Shown piece after piece: positions 44,409-55,703 of a stretch of 64,000 nucleotides of DNA (position 1 is the first letter of the stretch; each line of letters begins with the position of its first letter). The DNA is from Hericium rajendrae. Its lineage: Eukaryota; Basidiomycota; Agaricomycetes; Russulales; Hericiaceae. The DNA lies in the NCBI GenBank assembly GCA_033439255.1, contig CM065880.1, positions 3,224,001 through 3,288,000 on the forward strand. Reading direction: 5' to 3'. The notes beneath the pieces were generated by a model. It worked only from the letters and a program-made list of their open reading frames with translations. It was not told where the DNA came from and did not search any database. Both the position numbers and the translations under genes were made by a program.

Positions 44409-46885
44409 GCATCTGGAAAAACAGGAAGAGCTACAGCCGGCTACCATGAGCTACAGTAGTGATCAGAATCCTACCGTAGTGACCTGTAGCTCTCATAGCT
44501 CTTGTAGTACTCGTAGGACCCCCCCCCTACTACCGTGGCTCTGGTAGTGAGCCGTAGTGACCTGTAGTGAATATGTCTCTACTGTAGCAATGAATCTCTT
44601 TACAGTAGTTATACAATTCAATGTATAAACAACTGTTGATATCCTTATATCTCACTCAATTGCAATATATCAGAACATTCAAAAACTTTATTTAAGAATA
44701 ACTACATAACATGAGCTAGCTAATCACTACTCCATACTACATTAGGCTACTTGTGCTGTCATCTCACAGATATATAAACAGCAGCCCCCTCTACTGTAGT
44801 ACATACATAGGTCAGACAGACATGCGAGTGAGCAGGTGGACATGTAGGCAAGCAGGTGAGTGGACAAGCATGCAAACAAGCAGGTGAGCAGACGAGCATG
44901 TGAACAAGTGAAAAGGTACATAGGTGAGCAGGCAGGTGTGCAGATGAGCAGGCAGGCAAGCAGATTGCGAGCAAGCCATCGGGCAAGCGGACAAGCCATC
45001 AGGCAAGTGGGCAAGCCATCAGGCAAGTGAGCAGGCAAGCAGGCAGGCATGCATGTGGATGGTGTGCGTGGGCAAGCGGGCAGGTAAAGGGCAGATGAGC
45101 AAGCATATCAGCGCTGAAACAACCAATAAAATAAAAACAAACATACATACAATGTACCAGTATTACTCTTGTAGCCTTCTCTTACACCCTTCTAACCTGA
45201 AAAGAGATGAGAACAAAAGAATAACAGACTTACAATAAAACAAGAGAGAGAGAAGTGAGAGAGTGAGAGAGTGAGAGAGAAGAGACTTAGAAAGAGTGGC
45301 AAAGACGACGCGCTGCTGGCAAATCCTGAGGCCAAACAACACCAAAGGCAGAAACCAGATTGCCATATTTGGCAATCTGGTTTCTGGCTCCTGCACGAAA
45401 AATGAAAACATTGCAAGTTATATTACTTACAAAATTTCCTTCAGTGTTTATAGATATAAACTCTATACTGACTTACACTTGTCCAATGCTGGCAGAAATC
45501 AGATTCCAGATATGGCCATCTGTGTTCTGCCCTGTTGTGCGCCTTAGCTGCAAGGAGCGTGGGAGAGTATCCGGGTCCCCTGGAGAGTTCTGCATTTCTC
45601 TGCTACAAACATCAGTTTTTATCTGATTAACACGTACCTAGTACTGACCGAGCCGGACGAATCGTCGCTTTCGAACGATGCCTTGTACGCCATGATCTGT
45701 TGGATATTAATGGCGCTATGGCCAGAATGCTATAAGTGACATTTAGTAGATACAAAAAGTGATATAACTTTATGAATATTGCACGCACCACATATCTTTT
45801 TGGCTCATCTGAATGTTCTTATTCGTAGCTTCCAAGCAAGCCCTCATACGCTACGTTAGGTGCAGAACTCGTGCACCAGTGGCAAAATCTCTGAAAATGG
45901 GGGTCAAACAGCAGTTTTGGCATATCTTCACAACGAGAACACGCACCACTGACGTTTCAGACATTCCTGAACGCGGTTGAGCGTAGCTTTCGAACGGTGC
46001 CCTACAACCTGATCTAAAAAGATTTAAAAATCGTCCCTTTGAGCGAAAATTGGATATATCATGACGAATATTGGACATACCACGAAAATCTTTATCTCGT
46101 TAAAAGGAGCTCATCAAGAGCTTTCGAACGAGTTATTGTGCGCTCTGATGGGTGAAAAACTCGAGGCACTACAACAGAATCTCTGAAACTGTCAGCAAGA
46201 ACATGTTTTGAGGATATCTTTACAACGAGTGAACGCACCGGCAACATTTCTGGTGTTCAGAAAGCAGCATTCAGTAGCTTTCGAACGCATGTACATACAT
46301 GCAAATCGGTGCAGTGCTTGATGCACAACATCAAAATCTATGGTGTCAAAGCGTCAGCCACACATACCTTTTGAAACTTGAAGTCGTCTATGCAAGGGTG
46401 TTATCCTAGACTTGTTGAAAAGTGTTAGTCAAGAGTATTTTAATACACTCACATTTGTTCTGAGTTATTTCCTGCTTGCCTTGGAACCACAAAAAAATGC
46501 AGACACATAGTATGAGCAGGACTTGCTTAGAGGCACATATGTGTGCGTAACATGTCACTAGTGGTGATAGCACATTAGTAATCAAAACTGGCAGATCATA
46601 TGATGAAATACAAGCCTCACATCACTTTTGAAAGACTTTTGAGCAATATAATGGATTAAAAAGACAGTGTCACTACAGAAAACTACAGGAGACTACGGTA
46701 GGACAAGACAAGCTATGGGACCTGAATGCAGTCATACAGTATGTAATAGAAGAGCTACAGGATCAGCTGGAAAACACCGGTAGTTACCATCAGTGCTTCT
46801 ATATCTACATCAGTGCTTCTATAGGCACATCAATGCTTCTATAGGCACATCATCTGATTTAGTGAAACTCCGGTTTTTCCTGATG
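44409..46885. mobile_element. Non-autonomous TIR element (2.48 kb) inside the viroplasmin gene
   Basis: Tips GCATCTGGAAAAAC at 44409 and the complement of TCATCAGGAAAAAC near 46885, like those of the 8097-12384 element. CTACAGTAG/CTACCGTAG motifs lie inside the left end (44445-44600). The interior has a purine-rich GCAGGTGAGCAGGC-type repeat (44820-45060), a perfect 38-bp hairpin (45349-45386) and decayed repeats built around AGCTTTCGAACG (45660-46290). No coding gene found. Confidence 0.6.
45349..45386. repeat. Perfect hairpin, 17-bp arms, 4-nt loop
   Basis: CAGAAACCAGATTGCCA, loop TATT, exact complement. A degenerate relative lies at about 45492-45530. Confidence 0.9.
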
Positions 46886-47706
46886 AGATCGGTCTTCAGC
46901 GTTTGCCACTGCGCAGGGTAGTACACCCCCCTCTCCATCTCCTCTTCGAGGTGAACCCGAGCGCTTCTGCGAGATGTCACCGCCGTCTTCTCCGCTCCAT
47001 CAGTGTAGATATCCACGTGCTGCGTCATCCCTGCCTCCGACTGTGACTGCCACTCATCCTAAGGCACCGGGGCCGTGCCCAGCTTCATCAGTGCCTCCGA
47101 CTGCGACTGATCCTCAGGCATCGGGGCCTAACCCCCGTACCTCTCTGGCATCACGTCCCCGCATGTCATCATATCCGGCACCGCCAGTGGCATCGTCCCC
47201 ATCAGCGACAAGGCCTCATCCGTCCTCTAGCTACACTCGTCCTACGTCTTCTGCACCACGTCCAGCATCCGCAACGCATGCAGCACCATCTGCACCGCTG
47301 CCGTCGTCTTCGCATCTGCCTCCCAGGTACTCATCGCGCGCGCCCGAATTCGAAACGCAGTATCCCAACCCGCTTCGTCACAACGGAGATCTTCATCGGT
47401 TCACCGGCTGGATTTTCGACATTCTTCAAGACATCTCTCATTGTCCTGGCATGACCGAGTTTGATTCTCGTAAATACTATGTCGTGGCGTGTGGTCGGCA
47501 TCCCGGTATATACGCGACCTGGTAAGTCTCTTACGGCTCAAAAAATGATTGGAAAGACTGACTTGATTTACAGGGGCGTTACGGAGGTCGAGGTACATGG
47601 TGTCCCGGGCAGGCTTTTTAAAAGCTTTGTGTCGTATGAAGAGGCAATGGATTGGCTCCTCGAGCGCCTTGCGCAGGGATCCGTGCGTAGTGCGAGCATC
47701 GTCTAA
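46886..47706 (+). pseudogene. Viroplasmin-domain gene, outer copy, 3' part
   Basis: Pro/Ser-rich linker (46974-47330) followed by DSRKYYVVACGRHPGIYATW, intron 47522-47573 and GVTEVEVHGVPGRLFKSFVSYEEAMDWLLERL, a textbook viroplasmin/RNase H1-N domain, ending at TAA 47704-47706. It corresponds to the second domain of the inner gene. Separated from its 5' part by the element at 44409-46885. Confidence 0.8.
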
Positions 47707-47968
47707 GTCTTCCGTCGTGATGTTTTGTTGTCGTGATGTTTTGATGTACTCCGTAGTCCTGTTGTTGCCATTAATGTTGTTGTGCAAGACGATTAGATTA
47801 TGGAGCTGATTGATTGATGGTAGTCAGATGCTGTTGTTGCGGTGCCAGTGGTCCTCAATGATCGGCAAATGCCGACCGTCTGATGCAGCTGTGGGTGCCA
47901 GCTCATTACTGTACCTTCATCTCCCATACGTCAACCTTCCCTGCGCCGTCGCTCATTGCCTGCACCAC
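47707..47968. other. Spacer between viroplasmin and companion genes
   Basis: About 260 bp, same order and direction as in the inner transposon (29084-29329). Confidence 0.5.
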
Positions 47969-48928
47969 ATGGCCAAAGGCAAAGGGAAAGGCAAAAGGCA
48001 GGATAAGGATGAACCGCCTCCCAAACGTGGTCCCCCTGTTTGGGCAAAAGGAACTAAATGGGATTTCTTTGTCGTCCGCATACCCCAGTATCACGAGGCG
48101 GTTGCCACGAAAACAACGGGCCCCTTCTATACCAGGACCACCAAGGTGTATTTCCTCAAGTATGGGTGGGACCTGCCATTCGACAAAGACTCGCCCACAC
48201 CGCTCGAAGATCCGCCGGAGACGAATCTTGATTCACTGTCTCCGATCGGGAACCGGGACACTTTAGATGCTGTGGAGGTTGAAAGGCGTCAAGGTCTTTT
48301 TGACACCATGCGCAAAGTGAGTTCCACATTCATCGCTCGATCGACCATCATCTGACGTCCTTCTAGAAAATAGGTGGCTGGTATCGTCATCATTCCAACA
48401 AGCTTCTGAAGACACCGGACAATAGCGCGCCCGATCCTGCACCCGTGGTTGTGCCCGCCCCCCTGAAACCTCCGAAGAAAGAGGCTGCGTGGCAGGTCTA
48501 TTGGAAAAAGTACTTCAATTCACGCGTCAAAGATGAAGCGGAGTTGCTCTACGCTGCTGCAGTCAAGAAGGCTGAGGATGCTGGTGCAACTCTCCCAGAC
48601 CGGTTCGGCTTCATGGCCGCAATCACAAGAGACAAGTATGCTGCCGAGGATTCTGCGACGATCACCGAGATCCAACGAATGGTCGAGGAACACTATGCCA
48701 CGGCGATGACGGAGTACAAGAAGTATTTGGAGCGCCCCAAGACCGGGGAGGACTATCAGCGGTAAGTCTGTACGCTAAGATCGTCGAGATGTATTCTGAT
48801 AATGTTATAGCGGTCTTAATATGATCTACTCCCATGTTCAGCCTATCATCGAAGGCATCGCCATGCAATATGACTTAGTCGCATCGCTGATAGTGTCCGG
48901 TCCTATGCCCGTGGAAGCCGGGAAGGTC
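47969..48928 (+). pseudogene. KDZ cargo companion gene, outer copy, 3' truncated
   Basis: ATG 47969 (MAKGKGKGKRQDKDEPPPKRG). Blocks shared with the inner gene: WAKGTKWDFFVVR, YTRTTKVYFLKYGWDLPF, EDPPETNLDSL, intron, PPKKEAAWQVYWKKYFNSRV, YKKYLERPKTGEDYQR, intron (about 48762-48810), PIIEGIAMQYDLVASLIVSG. The frame is open to 48928, where a TIR element starts; the linker and C-terminal domain are missing. Shared block order with a quite different linker and basic tail shows the two copies are old relatives, not a recent duplication. Confidence 0.75.
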
Positions 48929-50258
48929 CATCTGAGAAATCTGTTTTGTATATAGCAGCAAGTCCTATTATGGGCCCTATCAGTGAGCTATGAGGGCTAT
49001 GAACTTGGACTATTTAGCTATGTGGAGCTATGGGGCCTATGATAGCCTCCATAGCATGAAGTGTCAAATACATAGGGTGTCATAGCCTTTATAGCTAGGG
49101 GTGTCATATACATAGGACTATGATACTTACCAAGGGAAACTATGACTACTATGGCTACTATACTCCTTATGATGAGCCACATAGGTAGTCAAGACATTTA
49201 AGTCAAAATTTTCTTATATTCAAGGGGTAGACTACTACAAACAAGGAAAATACAAAATCTAACACTATTACACTAGCAAACGAAGGTCCTAAATAGACCT
49301 CGTGCCCTCGCACCTCTTGCGCATCACCATCTGTGTGTGAACGGACAGGTGCGCTCTCGCCCGGCGGATGCATGCTGTCGGGCGGAGGGCGACGAAACGG
49401 GGTGCGCGGGCCGCGCGCGAGCTGGCATGGCCGTGCTTGGCCGTGCGCGCGCGCACGGGGCGAGGCGGCCATGTGCGGGGTGAGGCATCGGCGCAGGGCC
49501 ATGCATGGGACGAGGCGGGGGGGCGCAGATCGGCGTGGCCGCGCGCGAGCTGGCGCGGCCATCCCTGGCTGTACGCGCGTGCATGGGGCGAGGCGGCCAT
49601 GTGCGGGGCATGGTGTCGGCGCACGGGTCATGCGCGGGACGGGGCGGGGCGGGGTGTCACGGATCGTGCATGGCCGCGCGTGAGTTGGCACGGTCTTGCG
49701 TGGCCTTGCTCGCGCGCGGGGTGCGGGGGTCGTGTGCGGGGCAGGGCATCGGCGCACAGGCGATGCCGGAGCAGGCGGGGTGCGCCGGTCGTGCTGGCCG
49801 TGCGCGCACTCGTGTAGACCCGCCTGGTCGCGCGTTTGCGTGCGGACGCTGGGGCGGACGTGTTCGCGCCGTCCGGGCATGCGAGAGTGTGCGCCCGCAT
49901 GGGAAACGGCTGGAGAGGCCGTCCGCGGCGTGCACGCGCAGCTCAGACCTCGCGCGGGCTTGCGACCTTGCGTAGCCGTGTGCGCACAGCCGGATGTCGC
50001 GGCCGCGACGCATTGTCGACGGCGAGGTGGTTGTATGACCCGCACGAACCTGTTGAGGACGTGCGGGTGTCGTTGAGGGTGAGCGCGGGAGTCCGAGCGA
50101 CGTGTCGTGCCCCGTTGCCACGGCAACGAGGCACGACAACGCGGACGTGGACGGCGTTGTTGTCGGGGGATGGGGCTGCTGCGAGCTCGTGGACGTGGAC
50201 CGCGGGGTTGTCGAAGGCGATGGGGGCGTGGTGCGCGCGGTTGCAAGAACGAAAGCAC

Positions 50259-50287
50259 GAGTATCGCTCGGTGAACGAGCGATACTC
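50259..50287. repeat. Perfect hairpin, 12-bp arms, 5-nt loop
   Basis: GAGTATCGCTCG, loop GTGAA, exact complement; same stem as 10491-10516 extended by one pair. Confidence 0.9.
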
Positions 50288-50726
50288 GCTGTGTTAGTAC
50301 AAGAAACAAATGAAAGAGAGTTTTTAAACATACCTATTAGCCCCTCAAGCCGTCTACTAAGTCCTCCCGAGTCTTGAAGACGCCGTGCGTATGGAGAGAG
50401 AGAGGCAGACGAAGGGGGAGATGGAGGGAGTGTTGCATAGATACAAGTCGCGCGACGACTTACAGCCACAGCAGCATTCAACTCGCGCGTTCAGCGGTTT
50501 CGACTCTAACAAATCGAATAAAATCCGTTTAATTCACGAAAAAAGTGAGAAGATATAGCACACCGGTATAAATACAATGAATGAGCCATCTATGTAATTA
50601 CTTTACGACACGCTCGCAGGTATCAAAATCCACTTAATAGAATCTAACGGCCAGCCTCTGGCACGATGCCCGGCTATGCCCGGCCCGGTCTCGGCAAGCT
50701 ACATTTGACGCTCCGATTGCCACGTC

Positions 50727-50734
50727 TATATAAG
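50727..50734 (+). promoter_or_regulatory. TATA box (TATATAAG)
   Basis: Followed by a CT-rich leader and, at 50823, an ATG with a perfect splice donor seven bases later. Confidence 0.5.
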
Positions 50735-50822
50735 ACATGCACGACGCGCTGTCTCTCTCTCTTCCCTACCACTACCATCCCTCGTCTTTCGTCGCTCTCT
50801 CTTCTTCTGCTTCAACTTTCTA

Positions 50823-50919
50823 ATGTTCGGTAAGTTGTTATATTGTTGCTATATTATTCTATTGTTTACTAACCCTACTGTTCTTTGTAGACTTTTATAT
50901 CTTTGCTTTATTATCTTAA
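50823..50919 (+). other. Possible spliced mini-ORF (11 codons)
   Basis: Exon 50823-50829 (ATGTTCG), intron 50830-50890 (GTAAGT, TTTACTAACCC branch site, TGTAG), exon 50891-50919 ending exactly in TAA, then another GTAAGT donor. Spliced product MFDFYIFALLS. A further TACTAAT...TTTAG intron pattern follows to about 50982. It could be a short peptide, a non-coding spliced RNA, or chance in T-rich DNA. Confidence 0.3.
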
Positions 50920-51689
50920 GTAAGTCTTATGTTTTTCTATATCTGTATCTTTGTATACTAATTTGTTGACTTTGCCTTTAGATTATTTTCGCTTTTTCTT
51001 ATCTGTAGAGTAAGTCTTATCTTATCTTTTTTGTCTATGTTTTATCTTTAAGTTCTATCTTATCTTATCTTTGTATCTTATCTCATCTTATCTTTGTATG
51101 TTTTGTTATCTTATCTTGAAGTGTTGATCTTTACAGTGTATCATAGATGTGTAGTTGTAGCTTTGTGCTAAATGTGTTGTAATTTAATATTGTTTGAAAT
51201 ATAATGCTTTTAAATTTTTGATGTTTTAAATGTTATAGATGCAACAAGATTCAAATATATTATATATGTATATTTAAATATATTTTTAGCACTCTTAAGC
51301 AGCATACAAGACATAGGTGATATAGAGTAGATAGCAGCCTTACTAGCTAGACATGATATGATAACAGAGATATACCACATAGCTGACATAGCTATGATAG
51401 CCATCATATGTTATAGCAGCTATGAGAGCTATGATAGCTTATAGTCTATGCTATGATAGCTATGATAGCTATGATAGCTCTATATAGATTACTTCACTAC
51501 TATGGAGTAGCTATGTAGAAAAGAGGACTCCTATGGCCCTATCAGAGCTATGTAGACTATATAGTGCCATATACCACTGGTCCTTTTCTCAGATGTGCGC
51601 AGGATAAGCGCAGCGATAAGCCTGAAGTCATGGTCCCGATATATGACACAGTAATCAAAACAGGTGCGCGTAACTTGGTACGACGTGTT

Positions 51690-52988
51690 CCCGCGGCAAG
51701 GGGTTGATTTCCGCGGGATACACAGCCCCTTCAAGAGCAGAGATCCTATCCAAATTGAATGAGCGAGAGCGAAAGAAGGAAAAGGGGCAAGGTGCCGCGG
51801 CATGGATTACTCTAGGACTTCGCATTCAGGAAACTCAGTAAGTCTTGCCAAAGAATGCCTTATTCATTCAGCATTTCATTCTTTTAATGGAACTGGCAGG
51901 CTATCTATCCTAGCACATCTGCGCAAGTTGGGAAAAAACCTTACCGCGGAGCAGAAAAATGATCTAGCAGACCGCAGACGTCGTCTCCAGGCCAGGGTTT
52001 CGACATTTGAGAGGGCGGCAGGCGACTATCTCCCACAGGATACAGATGTCACAGGTGGTGGCATCCCATTGTCTGAAAATGAAGGGGAAGACTTCGACCT
52101 TGTAGGTGAAGATGGCGAGGATATCGAGCAGCCGGAACAGCAACATGCTCCAGGGAATGCTGCAGCAGACGGCACAAATGTGTATGTCCCAGTGGAGAGG
52201 GTCGCCCTGTCAATCCCATCCTGCCTGGACGACGAGTTGCGCGCGTTGCCGGAGATGCGCTCACTTGTTGCCAAGGAGGCCGAGTTGAGGGAGGGCCAAG
52301 CAAATGATGCTTTGCAGAGCCTTCGTCTAGCATTGGGACATAAGGCGTTTGTTTTCAGACATGACGTCCGCAATGCTGGCAGTCAACGTGGCAAAACCCG
52401 AGCCTGGGCAGATGTCATGTCCATCGAAAACACAGTACAACAGCAGGCCCGCATATATTGGAAGGCAAGAGAGGCATTAGTTACATTGAAAGTCAAGTCG
52501 TCGGTCCTGAAACGACTTCAGCTGCTGGAGAGGGCACAGCTCAAGGTCCATACCGCGGTATTGGATCCCGCGGCAAGGGGGCTGCGGAATGCAAATCTGC
52601 CATGGTTCTGGAGTGTAGATGTGAAAGGGGACTCCACTGAGGCTACATGGCTGGCAGATTGTGAGCCAAAATCATTCTTGCATGTCCGATTGTTCATCCT
52701 TGTCTTACAGTCCATTGTGTCCAATGGCTCCGTGCCCGCGCTCGGTTGCATCGCTGGGAGGAGCAAATGGTAGTGCTTCCATTTGAAATGGAGTGGACTG
52801 TCTGCGGGTTCAGGACACGTGGAGCAGCCTGGAATGCTAGGAAGATATGGGCTGACAGGAAGGGGAAACTGGGTCACTTGGCATATGCAGCCCGTCAGAG
52901 TGCAATGTGGGCAGAATTCGCAACCACCGCAGAAGCTGCATTTGCTCTTGCTAGAGGCGACGATCCTCCATTGCAGTTTGGCATGTAA
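51690..52988 (+). pseudogene. KDZ transposase, third copy, C-terminal part only
   Basis: Exons: about 51690-51839 (ERERKKEKGQGAAAWITLGLRIQETQ), about 51901-52667 (LAHLRKLGKNLTAEQKNDLADRRRRL, acidic linker, KTRAWADVMSIENTVQQQARIYWKAR, LRNANLPWFWS) and about 52719-52988 (VQWLRARARLHRWEEQMVVL to the stop), with introns that keep phase. This is the coiled-coil C-terminal half of a KDZ transposase of a different subgroup from the two nested copies. The Cys cluster and catalytic core are missing; the sequence upstream is cut by the 48929-51595 element. A dead remnant. Confidence 0.75.
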
Positions 52989-53094
52989 TATATTCAGGTT
53001 ATTGAGTTCGAGTCGGGTCCAAATCAATGCATACATTTGTCACTAAGGCAGTACTTATGTCCTTGATGCGATTCCGCGACATTAAATCCCACGG

Positions 53095-53190
53095 CAGCAT
53101 ATCCTACCGCATGGTACCACATCCCGCGGCACTGTATCCCATGTCCCGCGGCACTGTATCCCATGCCCCGCGGCACTGTATCCCACTGCC
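53095..53190. repeat. 22-23 bp tandem repeat with CCGCGG core
   Basis: About four units near CCCGCGGCACTGTATCCCAT, just downstream of the KDZ remnant. Confidence 0.9.
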
Positions 53191-53198
53191 TATCATAT

Positions 53199-55249
53199 TC
53201 ACTTGTCACATATATCCCCAGAGCTGCCCGCCATGTTTTCGATACCATGATATGCTTTGCTTATGTTGGCCCATTTGAGCAGGGCCCCCGTCTCCATTGC
53301 CATCTGATCGTCTTCACCCTGCCTTGATTTCAGACCGGTTATCATGTTCTTGGTCAGGGTAATTGCACTGTCGATGTTCTGCACCATGGGGTCATTGCGT
53401 CGAATCTGTATGAATACAGAAGTAAGTAGAGTCCAGCAGCATTGGTCGTGGCTCACCTCTGTCACAGCCAGCTGGATGGCGACGATGAGATGGTCCAGAA
53501 CGTTTGGCGGTATCGAAACCCCTCCCTTTCGGAAAGCCTTATCCAGTGCTGTTGCCTGGGTATTCACTTGCTTCTTTGAAAGCCACTCCCCCCACGTTCC
53601 ATCCACCACAATGGCATGTAAATTCTGGTCAGGGTAGTCTTACCCCTTTGAAAGGGTATATGAGACACAGAAACAGGGGTCTTATGGGCCTCGTATGCCT
53701 TGGTGCATATGTGGAATGTGTTGTACGCATTCCTTAAATAGTCGTGGACTAGGAGGGGTTCGCAGTGGAAGGCTGCCCACCCGATGATGAAACCCGCGGC
53801 ATCCTAGTCGGGTTCAGCATCAATCAGAATCCAATCAGATCAATCACCACTTGCCAATTCTGCCTTTATGCCGGCATAGATCTGATCCTTCATAATATCA
53901 TAATCTGGGTAATCCACCTTGTCTTTCAGCCATAGGATGGCATCACGAATGCGCCAAGCAGACTCGTTGAGGAGCTGTTGTGCGAGGCAATGCGGAGGTG
54001 CTTGGGGAAAGTCCATGTCTTCTGGATTTAGGGGAGGGGGTCCATCCCACTCCTCCTCATCATATCCATATTCGTCTAGGGTCGGCCAGCTACTGTCTAC
54101 ACTACTGATTAGCAATGCCAGGATCTCGACAATTCCGCACACACCTGAGCCGCGGGTTTGGTCCGTCAATGGATTGATATCCTGGTCTGAACCGTCGTTG
54201 CTAGGATGGCTCTGCATTTGGCTTGTTTTCCAGCGAACTTGGTCAAATAGAACGAGATGACAGAGGGTGCGAAAGTGTGGACAAAATACCGAAAGGGGCA
54301 TTGATCAGATCATCGGACTGTGGAATACTACTGCCAGATTTGGATAACGCTTTAGGCTAAAGAACAAAAGGTCTATAAATTTGTACGTCCGTCTGTATCA
54401 TTGCCATCGGTGACGTCCTCTGCATTGGCACCACGTGTACTATGATTACCCTTTATCGCCGCCCCTATTTCGCTATTCCACTGCTTCACCTTGGTATCCT
54501 CGGCAGCCAACGCCCTCTGCAGCATACCACGCGCTTCCTGTTGGGCTGTTTCTGACTCGTTCAAAGCCTCCAAAAAACTTTTGTTTGTTTCCTCGAAAAG
54601 ATCTGCAGGAGGTGCAGAGCCAGGTACAGTATAGTAACCATTCTAGATATTTGGTAGATTTGAGAATTTAGTGTGTATGATCTGGCAAGAAACATTTCAA
54701 CTCACTCTCGAGAAGAGGGCAGCGTTATACCGCGGGAGTGTATCGGTCAATGGTGGCATGCCGTGGGTGAGTCCTGGGCTAACAATGCCGCGGGATGTGT
54801 GCGCACGAGCTGCACGAGCAGTCATGGTTGAGGTGGATTCAGGAATGAGAGGATGCCATGAACGATCCATATCTTCTATGAAGCGATGATAAATAGATTG
54901 TTGGACTTCATCGGAACATTGGATGCTATCATGGCTCAGTTGAACCAAGCCAAAATCTCTGGCAAGTACTACCTAAAACAATGGTGATAGTGTGATTAGC
55001 ACATTGACATGGCTTTGCGAAGATGGATTGCTGTACCCATTGCTTCACATTCAGGTTAGTGTCACCGACTTCCGATGCCTGTAGTGCAGCAAGAGACTTT
55101 TCCACCCGACGTTTTCGTTCCTGCATATCGCGGGTGCGGAACTCTTCAAGGGGGTCTGGTGAGGGACTCGTTGACATATGGAAAGTGATGGATGGAGATG
55201 AAGTGTAGACCTCGCCGCGAAACCCTACCACATGACAATTCAGGCACAT
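53199..55249 (-). CDS. Unknown multi-exon gene antisense to the third KDZ remnant
   Basis: Series of minus-strand exon-like frames in one direction: MSTSPSPDPLEEFRTRDM and KRRVEKSLAALQASE (about 55169-55020), QQSIYHRFIEDMDRSWHPLIP (about 54860), EALNESETAQQEARGMLQRAL (about 54570), LDEYGYDEEEWDGPPPLNPED and LNESAWRIRDAILWLKDKV (about 54080-53840), then GTWGEWLSKKQVNTQATALD and ENIDSAIT-like helical segments to about 53199. Introns with GT/AG ends can be placed between most of them, but I could not fix every junction, and one join (near 54990) does not keep frame. No homology recognised, and it does not resemble the companion gene of the nested transposons. Possibly cargo of the third KDZ element, placed convergently. 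Confidence 0.45.
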
Positions 55250-55429
55250 GCGCGATACCAGTTGTGATTGTTAAAGTTAGTGTTTTATGCAATGCGCACA
55301 TGTGCGGGTATATGTTATATACCATACGGCTGGTTTATATTTTGAATGACTAATTTTGTCTGCAGTGAAACCCCCCACTGTGATTGATCCCGCGGCATCA
55401 CGCTGCAATTGATCCCGCGGCATGGTGAT

Positions 55430-55690
55430 GACCCAATGGATGTCAGAGGATGGACCGGTGAATGATGAATATACAGTGGTATTGTAAGAGGACCGGCCGG
55501 CCAATGACCCAATGACCAGTAGAAATTGTTAAGAGGATGGTCCCATTAATGACCCAATGGACGGTAGGGGACCAGCCGAGCAACTGAAAACCCGCGGGAT
55601 CGAATGGGCCAGCCAATGATTCATTGGACATAAGAGGATGGGCCGGTCAATGATGAATGAACCGTGGTATTATAAGAGAAGCGGCGTGTG
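55430..55690. repeat. GGGCCGGTCAATGA-type repeat array, left part
   Basis: Degenerate units combining GGACCGGCCGG, CCAATGACCCAATGGA and GATGAATRWACAGTGG. The main part lies at 56730-57750. Confidence 0.8.
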
Positions 55691-55703
55691 GGGGTATATG
55701 TTA

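Larger units (their letters stand above)
23398..48928 (-). mobile_element. Outer KDZ transposon, interrupted; right end lost
   Basis: The left end is GAGGTGTCCCAG at 23398 with a ~230-bp terminal repeat. Then come a GC-rich block, a KDZ transposase on the minus strand (42075 to 24481, split by the inner transposon at 25291-39052), a 1.45-kb spacer, and the divergent viroplasmin and companion genes (43525-48928, with an insertion at 44409-46885). The companion gene stops abruptly at 48928 where another element begins, and no matching right terminal repeat was found, so the right boundary is the last recognisable base. The left tip has the GAGG form, which in this window marks the side downstream of the transposase. 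Confidence 0.75.
48929..51595. mobile_element. Non-autonomous TIR element (2.67 kb)
   Basis: Tips CATCTGAGAAA at 48929 and its complement TTCTCAGATG ending at 51595. Subterminal AGCTATGATAGC-type repeats on both sides (48975-49200; 51360-51560). A GC-rich core (49320-50250) ends in a perfect hairpin (50259-50287) shared with the 8097-12384 element, followed by an AT-rich half with TATA box, CT-rich leader and micro-introns. No transposase seen. Confidence 0.6.

Noticed and set aside
51010-51120. TATCTTATCT microsatellite as a functional element
   Set aside because: Simple T-rich slippage repeat next to the micro-introns; nothing further supports a function.
51595-51690. Continuation of the outer companion gene beyond the 48929-51595 element
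   Set aside because: A GATAAGCCTG word is shared with the inner gene, but the frame and neighbouring residues do not match, and KDZ remnant exons begin soon after.
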